44,643 bases of DNA, from NCBI GenBank assembly GCA_048173955.1, contig DBEYOB010000167.1, positions 1 through 44,643 of the forward strand, given 5' to 3'. The notes under the pieces were generated by a model. That model did not search any database. It had not been told where the DNA came from and saw nothing but the letters and a program-made list of their open reading frames with translations. The DNA is from CAZUFB01 sp048173955 (GTDB taxonomy: Bacteria > Actinomycetota > Coriobacteriia > Coriobacteriales > UMGS124). This document shows positions 1-8,402 of the stretch, in pieces. The position numbers were made by a program, and so were the translations under genes. Position 1 is the stretch's first letter. Each line of letters begins with the position of its first letter.

Positions 1-109
1 TGTTAGCGCTAATGTAAAACCCGCCGATTCCGCAAACGCATACCCGCCAGTTGCGCCAACGCAGATGTGCCAATCCCGCCAACGTTCTTCCGCCGGTTTC
101 GCCAACGGC
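1..109 (+). repeat. IS21 left end: TIR plus four 23-bp-period repeats
   Basis: After the terminal TGTTAGCGCTAATG, a unit built on CCGCC...CGCCAACG recurs with its CCGCC/GTGCC core at 21, 44, 67 and 90, so the period is exactly 23 bp. IS21-family ends usually carry several such transposase-binding repeats. The constant two-helical-turn spacing fits an oligomeric transposase lying on one face of the DNA. Confidence 0.8.
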
Positions 110-158
110 GCCGCTAGTCTCTTGGGCGTCGTACCGGACGCGTCGAAAGGGGCGGGGA

Positions 159-1388
159 TTGGAAAGGAACCTGACCGGGGAGCTGAACATGTACAAGGAA
201 GCGGGAATCAAGCCCAACTTCAGCGACATCGCGAGGAGGTACGGGCTGAACAGGCACACGGTCGCGTCGTACTGGGAGGCCGACGGCTGCGACCCCGGCG
301 ACGGCAGGTCCGGGCGGGGCAGCGCCTTCGACCCGCACCTCGACGAGATCGTCGAGAAGGCCGCCCTGCCCGGCGTCACGAAAGCCGGGATATACGAGCT
401 GCTCGTCCACAAGTACCCCGACGAGGGCCTCCCGGGGTACAACGCGCTCACGGCCTTCATGCGCAGGCACGGCGTGTCCGTCGGGGCGTGCCCGGCGCGT
501 GAGCCCCACCCCAGGTTCGAGACGCCGCCCGGGCTGCAGCTCCAGTTCGACTGGAAGGAGTCGCTGGCCCTCGCGGACCGCTCCGGCGAGGTCTTCGAGT
601 TCAACGTGTTCGCCGCGACCCTCTCCTGGTCGCGCAGGCACGTCTTCGTGTACTCCCGGACCAGGACGACCGACGACCTGCTGAGGTGCATGTACGTGAC
701 GATATGCAGGCTCGGGGGCGTGGCGCTCGAGTGGCTGACGGACAACATGAGCGCGCTGGTGGTCGTCTCGGGCGGCAGGCGCGTCAGGGTCGAGAGGGTG
801 TTCTCCTTCGCCAGGGACGCGGGCTTCGAGGTCAGGCTGGCCCGGCCCCGGACCCCGCAGACGAAGGGCAAGGTCGAGTCGTCCAACAGGTTCCTGAACA
901 GGATCAGGGCCTTCCAGGGCGAGTTCGACGGCGAGGCCGGCGTCGCCGAGGTGGTGGCGCTGGTCGAGCGCAGCTGCAACTCCGAGCCAAACGGCACGAC
1001 CGGCGTGCCGCCCTCGGTGCTGTTCATGCGCGAGAAGGACGCCCTGCGCCCGCCGGGGAACATGGCCCTGCTGCAGGAGTCGATGGGCGACGTGGTCGAG
1101 GTCCGCAGCGTGCCCTCGACGATGCTCGTCACCGCGCACGGCAGGTCGATGTCGGTCCCCAGGCGCTGCATCGGCAGGCCGGCCCGCGTCGTGACGATGC
1201 CCGACGGCTCGATGGACTGCTACGTCGGCGGCGAGCTCGCGGCGCACCACGCCGCCGGCGCGCCCGCCTACGACCCGGCGCACTACGCGGAGGCCCTCGA
1301 GGGCAAGCGCTGGTTCGGCGACGCCGACATCGCCGAGGCCGCGGAGGCCAACCTGCGGCTCCTCGACTCGGTCGGGGGCGCGCTGTGA
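159..1388 (+). CDS. istA: IS21 transposase IstA
   Basis: DDE-type transposase of the IS21 family, which cuts and joins element ends together with IstB. About 409 residues from a TTG start at 159, chosen because a GGGG-rich ribosome site lies just upstream and the reading frame before it overlaps the end repeats. An N-terminal HTH is visible (ARRYGLNRHTVASYW). The integrase core shows the three acidic positions: QFDWKES, LTDNMSA and KGKVESSNRFLN. The ATG at 189 is a later in-frame alternative. The stop overlaps the istB start. Codon use is as GC-rich as the neighbouring genes. Confidence 0.92.
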   Translation: MERNLTGELNMYKEAGIKPNFSDIARRYGLNRHTVASYWEADGCDPGDGRSGRGSAFDPHLDEIVEKAALPGVTKAGIYELLVHKYPDEGLPGYNALTAFMRRHGVSVGACPAREPHPRFETPPGLQLQFDWKESLALADRSGEVFEFNVFAATLSWSRRHVFVYSRTRTTDDLLRCMYVTICRLGGVALEWLTDNMSALVVVSGGRRVRVERVFSFARDAGFEVRLARPRTPQTKGKVESSNRFLNRIRAFQGEFDGEAGVAEVVALVERSCNSEPNGTTGVPPSVLFMREKDALRPPGNMALLQESMGDVVEVRSVPSTMLVTAHGRSMSVPRRCIGRPARVVTMPDGSMDCYVGGELAAHHAAGAPAYDPAHYAEALEGKRWFGDADIAEAAEANLRLLDSVGGAL

Positions 1389-2182
1389 GGCCCGCGGCGC
1401 AGGCGAGCCCGCTGAACAGGCTGTCCGCGAACCTGGAGGCGCTGGGGCTCGGGGCGATGGCGCCGCTGGTGCCCGACTACGTCAGGCTCGTCGGCGACGG
1501 GGAGAGGGACCTCGTGGGGGCGCTGTTGGAGATGACAGAGGCCCAGCTCTCGGCCAGGGGCAGGGAGGACGACGAGAGGCGCATGCGCATGGCCAACTTC
1601 CCGTTCGTGAAGACCCTCGCGGACTTCGACTGGTCCTTCCAGCCCAGCGTCCCGAGGGGGAAGGTCGAGGAGCTCGCCTCGCTGGCGTTCCTGGAGCGCG
1701 GCGAGAACGTGATCCTGGTCGGCAGCCCCGGCGTGGGCAAGACCCACCTGTCGGTGGCCATCGGCTACGAGGCGGTGATGGCCCACAGGCAGGTCTACTT
1801 CGCCGACTGCGCCAAGGTCGTGCGCGACCTCGAGTCCGCCGACGAGAGGGGCACCCTCGACAGGAGGTGGCGCTTCTACGAGCACTGCAGCCTGCTCATC
1901 GTCGACGAGCTGGGCTACCTCGGCATCGACAAGCGCGGCGCCGACCTGCTCTTCCAACTGGTGAACAGGCGCTACAGGCTGAACAGGTCGACGGTGGTCA
2001 CCACCAACGTCGGCGTGGGGCGCTGGGGGGAGGTCTTCGGCGACGGGGTGACGGCGTCGGCCATCGCCGACCGCCTCTGCCACAGGTGCACGATACTGAG
2101 GATAACGGGGAGGTCCTACAGGCTCAAGGACCTCACCGAGGACGACCGGCGCACGCCGGAGGAAAGGGGCGAGGGGAAATGA
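1385..2182 (+). CDS. istB: IS21 helper ATPase IstB
   Basis: AAA+ ATPase that partners IstA and promotes target selection and strand transfer in IS21 elements. The 265 residues start at a GTG inside the istA stop (GTGA), so translation is probably coupled. Walker A is GSPGVGKTHLS and Walker B is LLIVDELGYL. The N-terminal region (LNRLSANLEALGL) matches the usual IstB adaptor part. The length is normal for the family and no damage is seen. Confidence 0.93.
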   Translation: MRPAAQASPLNRLSANLEALGLGAMAPLVPDYVRLVGDGERDLVGALLEMTEAQLSARGREDDERRMRMANFPFVKTLADFDWSFQPSVPRGKVEELASLAFLERGENVILVGSPGVGKTHLSVAIGYEAVMAHRQVYFADCAKVVRDLESADERGTLDRRWRFYEHCSLLIVDELGYLGIDKRGADLLFQLVNRRYRLNRSTVVTTNVGVGRWGEVFGDGVTASAIADRLCHRCTILRITGRSYRLKDLTEDDRRTPEERGEGK

Positions 2183-2421
2183 GCGACGAGAGGGCGCGCT
2201 GCCTGGAGGACATCGAGACCATGCTGTGGGCGAACCGCTGGCCGACGGCCCGGGAGCTCGTCGAGCACCTGTACGAGGAGTACTACGCGCCCGGCTCGTT
2301 CCCGTACACCGACCAGGACGTGTACGAGCAGACGCGCAAGAAGGCCCTGTTCTACGCCGAGCACGGCAGGCTGCCGGAAAGGCTCGGGGAATGGGCGCCC
2401 GGGTGGGGGGATGACGACTAG
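2179..2421 (+). CDS. Third small gene of the IS21 element, unknown function
   Basis: An 80-residue protein whose ATG overlaps the istB stop (ATGA), so it is in the same translationally coupled operon and lies inside the terminal repeats. The sequence is acidic and rich in Glu, Tyr and Trp (for example WPTARELVEHLYEEYY), with no known motif that I recognise. Most IS21 elements have only istA and istB, so this is an accessory gene carried by this lineage. A role in regulating transposition or immunity is possible but unsupported. Confidence 0.7.
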   Translation: MSDERARCLEDIETMLWANRWPTARELVEHLYEEYYAPGSFPYTDQDVYEQTRKKALFYAEHGRLPERLGEWAPGWGDDD

Positions 2422-2431
2422 CCGGAAGCGG

Positions 2432-2523
2432 CGGGTTTGCGTTGGCGGAACCGGCGCCTTTTCGATGGCGCAATCGGCGCCGGCTCATTGGTGGAATTGG
2501 CTAAAAAAGCATTTACGCTAACA
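2432..2523 (-). repeat. IS21 right end: TIR plus 23-bp-period repeats
   Basis: Read on the minus strand from 2523, the end starts TGTTAGCGTAAATG. Three or four units with the same 23-bp period follow (for example GCGCCGATTGCGCC and GCGCCGGTTCCGCC), matching the left-end unit. The inverted orientation relative to the left end confirms this as the other terminus. Confidence 0.8.
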
Positions 2524-5500
2524 CGGCCTCGCCTTCCGGCGCCTCCGCGGGCGTCTCCCCCGTCGGGGCGGCATCATCCGCCGGCGCAGCCTCCTCGGCG
2601 GGAGGGGTCGCCTGGTCGGCAGGGGTCTCCTCGGCAGGCGCCTCCTCGGGCGCAGGGGTTTCCTCAGCGGGCACCTCCTCGGGCGCGGGGGTCTCCTCGG
2701 CGGGCGCAGATTCCTCGGCAGGAGCTTCCTCGGCGGAGTCGGGCAGGGCCGGGACGGGCTGGTACTCGGGCAGCACCAGGTCGGCGAGGTACGACTGCAG
2801 CTCCTCCTCGCTGATGAGGGTGGCCTCCGAGCCGTCGGCCTCCTGGTAGTACGGGGTACCGAGATCGTACCCAACCGTGAACAGCGTCTCGAAGCCCGTG
2901 CCGTTCAGCCGCGCGAACACATAGGTCGCGGTGTCCTCGGTCGGGTTCGTCGGAATGGTGACGACCGCGTTGTGCGAGGGCGAGTACTGCTGTCCTTCGG
3001 CGCCGTATCCGTACAGGTCACCCGCGCAGACCGCAGACTGCGTCTCGGAATCGTACGTGTAGACGATGGTGTCCGAGAACCCGTCGCCTGCCGTTGCGCG
3101 CACAAGGAGCTCGTCCACGCCGTCGGCATTGACGTCGAAGAGCGTATAGTCCCAGGTATACGTCAGCCCTTCGGCGGCGTCGATCTGCGCGACGTAATCG
3201 CCGGAGTCGAGAACAGCCTGGTAGGCAGCCTGCGCCGCCGCGTTCAGCTCGTCGAGTTCAGCCTGGTCGGGCTGCTCCTCGTCGGCCTGGTCGGCCGGCT
3301 GCTCGCCCTCCTCGGCGGGTGCCTGCTCGTCGGCAGGCTGCTGCTCGTCTGCAGGCTGCTCTTCGGCAGGCTGCTCACCCGCGGGCTCGTCGGCTTGATC
3401 GGCCGGCTGCCCGGTCTGCTCGTCGGTCGGCTGCTGCTCACCCGTCGGCTGCTCGTTCGCGGGCTGGTCGGCTTGATCCGTCGGCTGCTCGGTCTGCTCG
3501 CCCTGTTCACCGGCAGGCTGTTCGCCCTGCCCGTCATCCTCCGCAGGCTGCTCTCCCGCGGGCTGTTCACCCTCGTCGGCAGGGGTCTGATTGCCCTCGT
3601 CAGCCGGCTGCTCCCCCGCGGGCGGTTCGCCCTCGTCCGCGGGCTGTTCTCCCGCGGGCTGTTCACCTTCGTCGGCAGGGGTCTGATCGCCCTCGTCGGC
3701 CGGCTGCTCCCCCGCAGGCTGGTCGGCCTGCTCCGTCGGCTGCTCGGGCTGCTCGCCCTGCTCGTCGGGCTGCTGCTGTTCTGCGGGCTGGTCGGTCTGC
3801 TCGCCCTGCTCGTCGCCCTCAGCGGGCTGCTCTCCCTCCGCAGGCTGCTGCCCCTCGTCGTCAGGCTGCTCTCCCTCCTCGGGCTGCTGATCGTCGGGCG
3901 TCTCGCCGCCGTCGTCCGCCGGTTCCTCGGTCTGGTCGGGATCGTCGGGCTGCTCGGGCAGCGGGTCGTCGGACACGTCGGTCACCGGGATGTCGCCGTC
4001 GCCGGAGTCCTTGCCCTCCTCGTCGTCGGCGAGCTCGCCGTCGTCCACGTCGATGTCGGTGTCGGAATCGACGATGATCACCGTCTGGTCGACGTCGATG
4101 ACGGTCTGCTCGACGTTGGTGATGTTCGTCTCGTTCGTGACGTTCGTCTCGTTGTTGATGTTGGTGATGTCGACGTCGACGTAGGTCGGGTCGCTCACCA
4201 TGACGCCGGTGTACTCGTTGAAGTAGTAGGTCGTGCCGTTGATGACGACCGGTCCGGTGCAGCGCACGCCGTAGCGGTTGTAGTAGAACCATCCGTCGGG
4301 GCGGCAGTAGATGCCGGTGACCATGTGGCCGTCGACCGGGTCGAAGTAGTGCCAGCCGTCCTGCAGCAGCACGTCGCCGGTCTGCATGACGCCGCGGGCG
4401 TCGTAGTAGACGAGCCGCCCGTCGGGCAGGCGCACGAGGCCGGTCAGCATCGCACCGGTGTGGACGTCGAAGTAGTGCCAGCCGTCGTCGAGCAGGCGCT
4501 CGCCCTTCACGGGCGCACCGTTCTCGTAGTAGTAGGTCACGCCGTCGACGACGCGCCAGCCGTTCACCTGGACGGCCGCGACGCCGGTCACCGCGAAGCC
4601 CCAGGCGCTCCCCTGGCCGTCGGTCACCAGCTTGACGCGCACCGTGTCGCCCGAGACGCGCACGGTCGCCCCGGCAAGCTCGCTGCCGGTGTAGATGCCC
4701 ACCAGGCCGTCCGCCGCGTCGTAGATCTCGATGTAGTCGAAGGTGTTCTCGACGAACGTCCGCTCGTCGAACGTGACGTCGATCGCCTCGGCGCCGGCAA
4801 GGGTGTACACCCAGCAGTCGAGGCAGTCGGCGGCGTAGTCGTGCGGAGACGCGAGCTGCTCGGGGGCGGCCACCGTGTGGCGGTCGCTCACGACCTCGAC
4901 CTTTGCCGTCGCCTTCACGCCGGAGCCGTCGTTGGCCGTCGCGGTCAGGGTCGCCGTGCCCTTGGCGACGCCGGTGACCGTCCCGTCGGCGCCCACCGTA
5001 GCGACGGAGGTGTCGGAGGAGGTCCACGTCACGCTCTTGTCGGTCGCGTCCTCGGGCAGCACGGTCGTCACCATCTGGCGCGTCTCGGCCGCCTCGAGCT
5101 CGAACGACGCGCGGTTGAGGTCGATCGACTCGACGGGGACCGTCACCGTCACCGCGCACGTCGCGCTCACCGAGCCCGCCGTGGCGGTTATCGTCGCGGT
5201 GCCGGCGGCGACCGCCGCGACCGTCCCCTCGGCGTCGACCGAGGCGACCTCGGGGTTGGAGGACTGCCACGTCACGCGGTCGGTCGAGTCGGCCGGGGTC
5301 ACGGTCGCCTCGAGCTTCGCGGTCGTGCCCCGGAACAGGGACACCTCGGTCTGGCTGACGGCGATCCCCGTCGCGGGGACCGTGGTGCTCTGGAACGTCA
5401 GGCCCATCTCCTCCGCGAACTGCTGGGCGGCGCTGCCCTCGAGGCCGCGGATGACGAGCGTCGCGCTCACCGCGCCGGTGTTCGAGAAGGCGACGGTGTC

Positions 5501-6322
5501 GACGCGCACCAGGGATTCGGGCAGCGTGAGCACGGCGAGCGCGTCGCACCCGGCGAAGAGGTAGGGCGCGAGCGTCTTGGCGCCCTCGTCGACCGTCACC
5601 TCGGCGAGCGCCGTGCAGCCGGCGAACGGGCCGACCGCCACGCCCTGCTGCCACGACGTGCCACACGCCGTGAGCGTCGCGGGCACCGTGACGGAGGTCA
5701 GCGCCGTGCAGCCCTCGAACGCCCCGGCGCCGAGCCATTGGAGCGACGCGGGGAGCTGGACCGCGGCCAGGGCGGTGCACCCCGAGAACGCCCCGTCCCC
5801 GATCTGGAGCACCGTGTCGGGCAGGACGACCGACGTCAGCGCGGCGTTCCCTGCGAAGGCGCCGCCGGCGACCGCCACGACGGGATGGCCGTCGAGCTCG
5901 GAGGGCACCGCGAGTTCGGTCTGGTCGCCCGCATAGCCGGACAGCGTCGCGTTGCCCTCGGCGTCGAGCGCATACGAGAACCCCTGCCCGTCGGTCGCAA
6001 CCTCGCCCGATGCGGAGCCGCTCTGCACCGAGATGCTGGTCGACAGCGCGGTGGACGCGCCCCCGTCCGCCGTCGGCTGCGCTTCCGCCGAAGCGGCGCC
6101 GTCGCCGAGGTTCGCGCCGATCGAGGTGAAGAGCTGCAGCGGCGCGCCCTCTCCCCCCGCCGAGCCGCCCGCGGCGTCGTCGGCCAGGGCGCCGGCGGGC
6201 AGCGCCGCCGCCAAGACAAGCCCCAGGCCCGCGGCGGCAACAACCGCGCGCAGCCCCCTTCGACCGACGAGCCCGGAGGCCTCGCCGCGCCGCTCCGACC
6301 CGTACAACCCTCTGGCATCCAT
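2513..6322 (-). CDS. Large modular surface protein, 3' end overwritten by IS21
   Basis: Secreted, probably cell-wall-bound protein of 1,269 residues. The start is the ATG at 6322 behind GGGAG. Visible modules in order: signal peptide (1-47, ending ALA-DD); BspA-like leucine-rich repeats (about 130-290, with GAFxGCTAL units); two Ig-like BIG2 domains (315-478); a CUB-like beta domain with a Cys pair (485-585); glucan/choline-binding aromatic repeats (587-710); an Asn/Thr-Asp segment (712-772); a Glu/Gln/Pro repeat (780-1020); a domain with the Ca-loop-like sequence DVNADGVDE (1025-1185); and a Pro/Glu tail. The last residues VLA and the stop are encoded by the IS21 end, so the original C-terminus is lost. 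Confidence 0.88.
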   Translation of the reverse strand: MDARGLYGSERRGEASGLVGRRGLRAVVAAAGLGLVLAAALPAGALADDAAGGSAGGEGAPLQLFTSIGANLGDGAASAEAQPTADGGASTALSTSISVQSGSASGEVATDGQGFSYALDAEGNATLSGYAGDQTELAVPSELDGHPVVAVAGGAFAGNAALTSVVLPDTVLQIGDGAFSGCTALAAVQLPASLQWLGAGAFEGCTALTSVTVPATLTACGTSWQQGVAVGPFAGCTALAEVTVDEGAKTLAPYLFAGCDALAVLTLPESLVRVDTVAFSNTGAVSATLVIRGLEGSAAQQFAEEMGLTFQSTTVPATGIAVSQTEVSLFRGTTAKLEATVTPADSTDRVTWQSSNPEVASVDAEGTVAAVAAGTATITATAGSVSATCAVTVTVPVESIDLNRASFELEAAETRQMVTTVLPEDATDKSVTWTSSDTSVATVGADGTVTGVAKGTATLTATANDGSGVKATAKVEVVSDRHTVAAPEQLASPHDYAADCLDCWVYTLAGAEAIDVTFDERTFVENTFDYIEIYDAADGLVGIYTGSELAGATVRVSGDTVRVKLVTDGQGSAWGFAVTGVAAVQVNGWRVVDGVTYYYENGAPVKGERLLDDGWHYFDVHTGAMLTGLVRLPDGRLVYYDARGVMQTGDVLLQDGWHYFDPVDGHMVTGIYCRPDGWFYYNRYGVRCTGPVVINGTTYYFNEYTGVMVSDPTYVDVDITNINNETNVTNETNITNVEQTVIDVDQTVIIVDSDTDIDVDDGELADDEEGKDSGDGDIPVTDVSDDPLPEQPDDPDQTEEPADDGGETPDDQQPEEGEQPDDEGQQPAEGEQPAEGDEQGEQTDQPAEQQQPDEQGEQPEQPTEQADQPAGEQPADEGDQTPADEGEQPAGEQPADEGEPPAGEQPADEGNQTPADEGEQPAGEQPAEDDGQGEQPAGEQGEQTEQPTDQADQPANEQPTGEQQPTDEQTGQPADQADEPAGEQPAEEQPADEQQPADEQAPAEEGEQPADQADEEQPDQAELDELNAAAQAAYQAVLDSGDYVAQIDAAEGLTYTWDYTLFDVNADGVDELLVRATAGDGFSDTIVYTYDSETQSAVCAGDLYGYGAEGQQYSPSHNAVVTIPTNPTEDTATYVFARLNGTGFETLFTVGYDLGTPYYQEADGSEATLISEEELQSYLADLVLPEYQPVPALPDSAEEAPAEESAPAEETPAPEEVPAEETPAPEEAPAEETPADQATPPAEEAAPADDAAPTGETPAEAPEGEAVLA
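3548..3728. repeat. 96-bp direct repeat in the surface protein Pro/Glu/Gln region
   Basis: Two near-identical blocks start at 3548 and 3644, 96 bp (32 codons) apart. They encode the same order of Pro-Ala-Asp-Glu-Gly and Gln-Pro-Ala-Gly-Glu units. They sit in a longer (about 3240-3900) low-complexity tract of similar short repeats. Copy-number change by recombination or slippage would stay in frame. Confidence 0.8.
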
Positions 6323-6455
6323 AGACACTCCCAACAGACATGCCGCCGCATCGGGCTCGACGTGTTGGCCGGGTGCCGCGCAACGGCGCATTTCAGGCTC
6401 AGGACAACTCGTATGATACCGCGTTCCGCCAGGTGGGGAAACGACCCGCGACCCC

Positions 6456-8198
6456 CTATCCGAGATTCGCGGCGCCCGCCTTCGCGACGCCCTCGGCGAC
6501 GGCCCCCGCGAGCGTCGACGACAGCGACGCGTCGGCTGCGCCCGCACCCGCGGATGAGGATCCCGCCGCGCGCGCCTGGTCGAGGCAGGAGGCGAACAGG
6601 TCCGCGTACTCGCCGGGCTCCACGCCGCCCTCCGACGTCACGTCGACCGCGGTGAGCAGGCCGCCCTCGATGCCGACGGTCATCTCGACGAGGCCGTTCG
6701 CCCCCTCGAGCGAGGCGGTGTAGGTCCCGTCCGCGCAGGGGGCGTCAGAATCGGGGTCGGCCGCCGCGACGTCCGACCCTCCCTCTTCCTCGGAGGGCGC
6801 CTCCGCCGGCTCTGCCGCCTGCTGGCCCGCGCCCGTCAGCCCGCCCGCGTCCTGCCGGGGAGCCGCGTCGGTGAACCAGCAGAACTCGTAGGGACCCTTG
6901 ACGTCGTCATCGTCGGACTGCACGGCAAAGTAGTAGGTGCCCGCCTCGAGCTCGACGTCGGCTGCACTCGACGCGTAGCCGAGCTGGTCGTTCCAGTCGC
7001 CCCCGTTGTCAAACGACCACAGCTCGTTGCCAGAGGCGTCGTAGAGGAACATCGCGTCCCCATAGGTCCTCCACGACGCCGTGACGTCCAGGTGGGCGAC
7101 GCCGGCCTCGGGCATCTCGAACGAGAAGAAGTCGACGGCGTCGTTGAGGGCGAGCTGGGCCCGCTGCGTCCTGCCCAGATCGACCGGCACGGCGGATGCC
7201 AGCTCGTTGTTCGAACCGCCTTGCGCCTCGGGCGCGCTCTCGGCGGCGTCCTCGAAGCCCAGGGTGAACGTGTAGGTACCGTACGCGTCGTTCCCGCTGT
7301 AGGAGACCGACAGGTAGTAGGAGCCCGCCGTCAAATCGACGCTTTGCGAGGTGACCGCCTGGGCGGTAGTGTCGTTCCAGTCGTTGCGTCCCTCGTAGGT
7401 CCACAGCTCGTTGCCCGCCGGGTCGAAGATGCGATAGGTCGTGTCCCAGCCGCAGTCCCACGTCAGAACCGCGTCGAGGGAGATGCGCCCCGCCGTAGGC
7501 AGAGAGAACGCGTAGAAGTCGACGTCGTCGTTTATCGCCGTCTGCCCCGTGTACGGGACGCCGAGCTCGACCGGGGTGGCGGTTGCCAGCGCATTGTTCG
7601 ACCCGCCCTGCGCCTCCTGGACCGACTCGCCCGCATCCGCGAAGGACAGCGAGAAGCCGTACGCGCCACTCACCTCGTCCTCGCCGACCACCAGGTAGTA
7701 CGTGCCGCCCGTCAGGTCGATCGATAGCACGCTGTGGGACTGCTGCGTGGTCTCGTTCCAGTCGCTGCGGCAGTCGTAGGTCCACAGGGTGGTGCCGGCC
7801 TCGTCGATCAGGCGATAGGTCTCTTGGCCCCACAGGCCCTCCCAGGGCACGGTGGAGTCGATGGTCAGCCGCCCCGAGGCCGGCAGGTCGACACGGTAAT
7901 ACTTGCGCGTCCCCATGCCGTCGGCAAAGTCGTTCACCTGCTGGCCGAACGAGACGGATGCGGCCGTCGCGATGTCGACGTTGCCGGCGCCCGACAGGTC
8001 GACGGGTTCGGGAGCGACCGCCTGGACCGCCGCGGCGTCGGTGCCGGGCGAAACCGAGGCCTCGTCGGCCAGCGCCGGCGTCCCGGCGACCGCGGCGGCG
8101 CACAGAAGCGCGCACCCGGCCCCTGCCAACAGCAACCTCGGCAGCACCTTTGTCTTTGTGCAGGCTCCGGTGGAACGGCAAACGGCTGCGCACGTCAT
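6456..8198 (-). CDS. Secreted protein with three PPC-type domains and a variant FMN-binding-like domain
   Basis: A 580-residue exported protein. The ATG at 8198 is preceded by GAGAGGAG. The signal peptide (about 1-45) ends TPALA-DEA. Three repeated beta-sandwich units (about 81-195, 208-325, 335-445) share YYRVDLPASG/DFYAFSLPTAG-type starts and GTYYLVV/GSYYLSV/GTYYFAV ends, typical of bacterial pre-peptidase C-terminal domains. A Glu/Ala linker follows, then a region (489-575) starting DGTYTASLEG that resembles extracytoplasmic FMN-binding domains. The usual GAT-x-S flavinylation site appears as DASLSS. Function unknown; probably cell-envelope. Same orientation as the large surface gene, 133 bp upstream of it. 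Confidence 0.82.
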   Translation of the reverse strand: MTCAAVCRSTGACTKTKVLPRLLLAGAGCALLCAAAVAGTPALADEASVSPGTDAAAVQAVAPEPVDLSGAGNVDIATAASVSFGQQVNDFADGMGTRKYYRVDLPASGRLTIDSTVPWEGLWGQETYRLIDEAGTTLWTYDCRSDWNETTQQSHSVLSIDLTGGTYYLVVGEDEVSGAYGFSLSFADAGESVQEAQGGSNNALATATPVELGVPYTGQTAINDDVDFYAFSLPTAGRISLDAVLTWDCGWDTTYRIFDPAGNELWTYEGRNDWNDTTAQAVTSQSVDLTAGSYYLSVSYSGNDAYGTYTFTLGFEDAAESAPEAQGGSNNELASAVPVDLGRTQRAQLALNDAVDFFSFEMPEAGVAHLDVTASWRTYGDAMFLYDASGNELWSFDNGGDWNDQLGYASSAADVELEAGTYYFAVQSDDDDVKGPYEFCWFTDAAPRQDAGGLTGAGQQAAEPAEAPSEEEGGSDVAAADPDSDAPCADGTYTASLEGANGLVEMTVGIEGGLLTAVDVTSEGGVEPGEYADLFASCLDQARAAGSSSAGAGAADASLSSTLAGAVAEGVAKAGAANLG

Positions 8199-8368
8199 GG
8201 CGGTTCTCCTCTCATACGACCCGTCCGGGCCGAGTCTGCCCCGAAAAACCATCGCGGCACCACGATAGCGCACCTGCGGGACGGGTGTCAGGCCCAAAAC
8301 CGGAAAACCTGCCGTTTGTTTGAAAACAGCCGTCCTGCGCGCCCGCCAGCCTATCGCGAGCGGACGCC

Positions 8369-8396
8369 GCATGCGCGCGGCGCCCGCTGCGCATGC
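8369..8396. terminator. Inverted repeat after yhhQ
   Basis: GCATGCGC (8369-8376) and its exact complement (8389-8396) flank a 12-base GC loop, 7 bases beyond the yhhQ stop in the direction of transcription. There is no clear U-run, so a terminator role is tentative. Confidence 0.4.
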
Positions 8397-8402
8397 GAGC
8401 CC

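Larger units (their letters stand above)
1..2523 (+). mobile_element. Complete IS21-family insertion sequence
   Basis: The element begins at base 1 with TGTTAGCGCTAATG, and base 2523 closes it with the inverted partner (TGTTAGCGTAAATG on the minus strand). Inside are istA, istB and a third small gene, joined by GTGA and ATGA stop/start overlaps. Both ends carry degenerate repeats of 23-bp period, the arrangement known for IS21-family transposase binding. The TG...CA ends and the istA/istB pair are diagnostic of IS21. The left target duplication lies outside the window, so it could not be checked. All reading frames look intact, so the copy may be active. Confidence 0.93.

Noticed and set aside
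2972..6655. 1,227-codon open frame on the plus strand
   Set aside because: Antisense to the surface protein gene. It arises from GC-rich codon bias and the Pro/Glu repeats, and it has no domain, signal or ribosome site.
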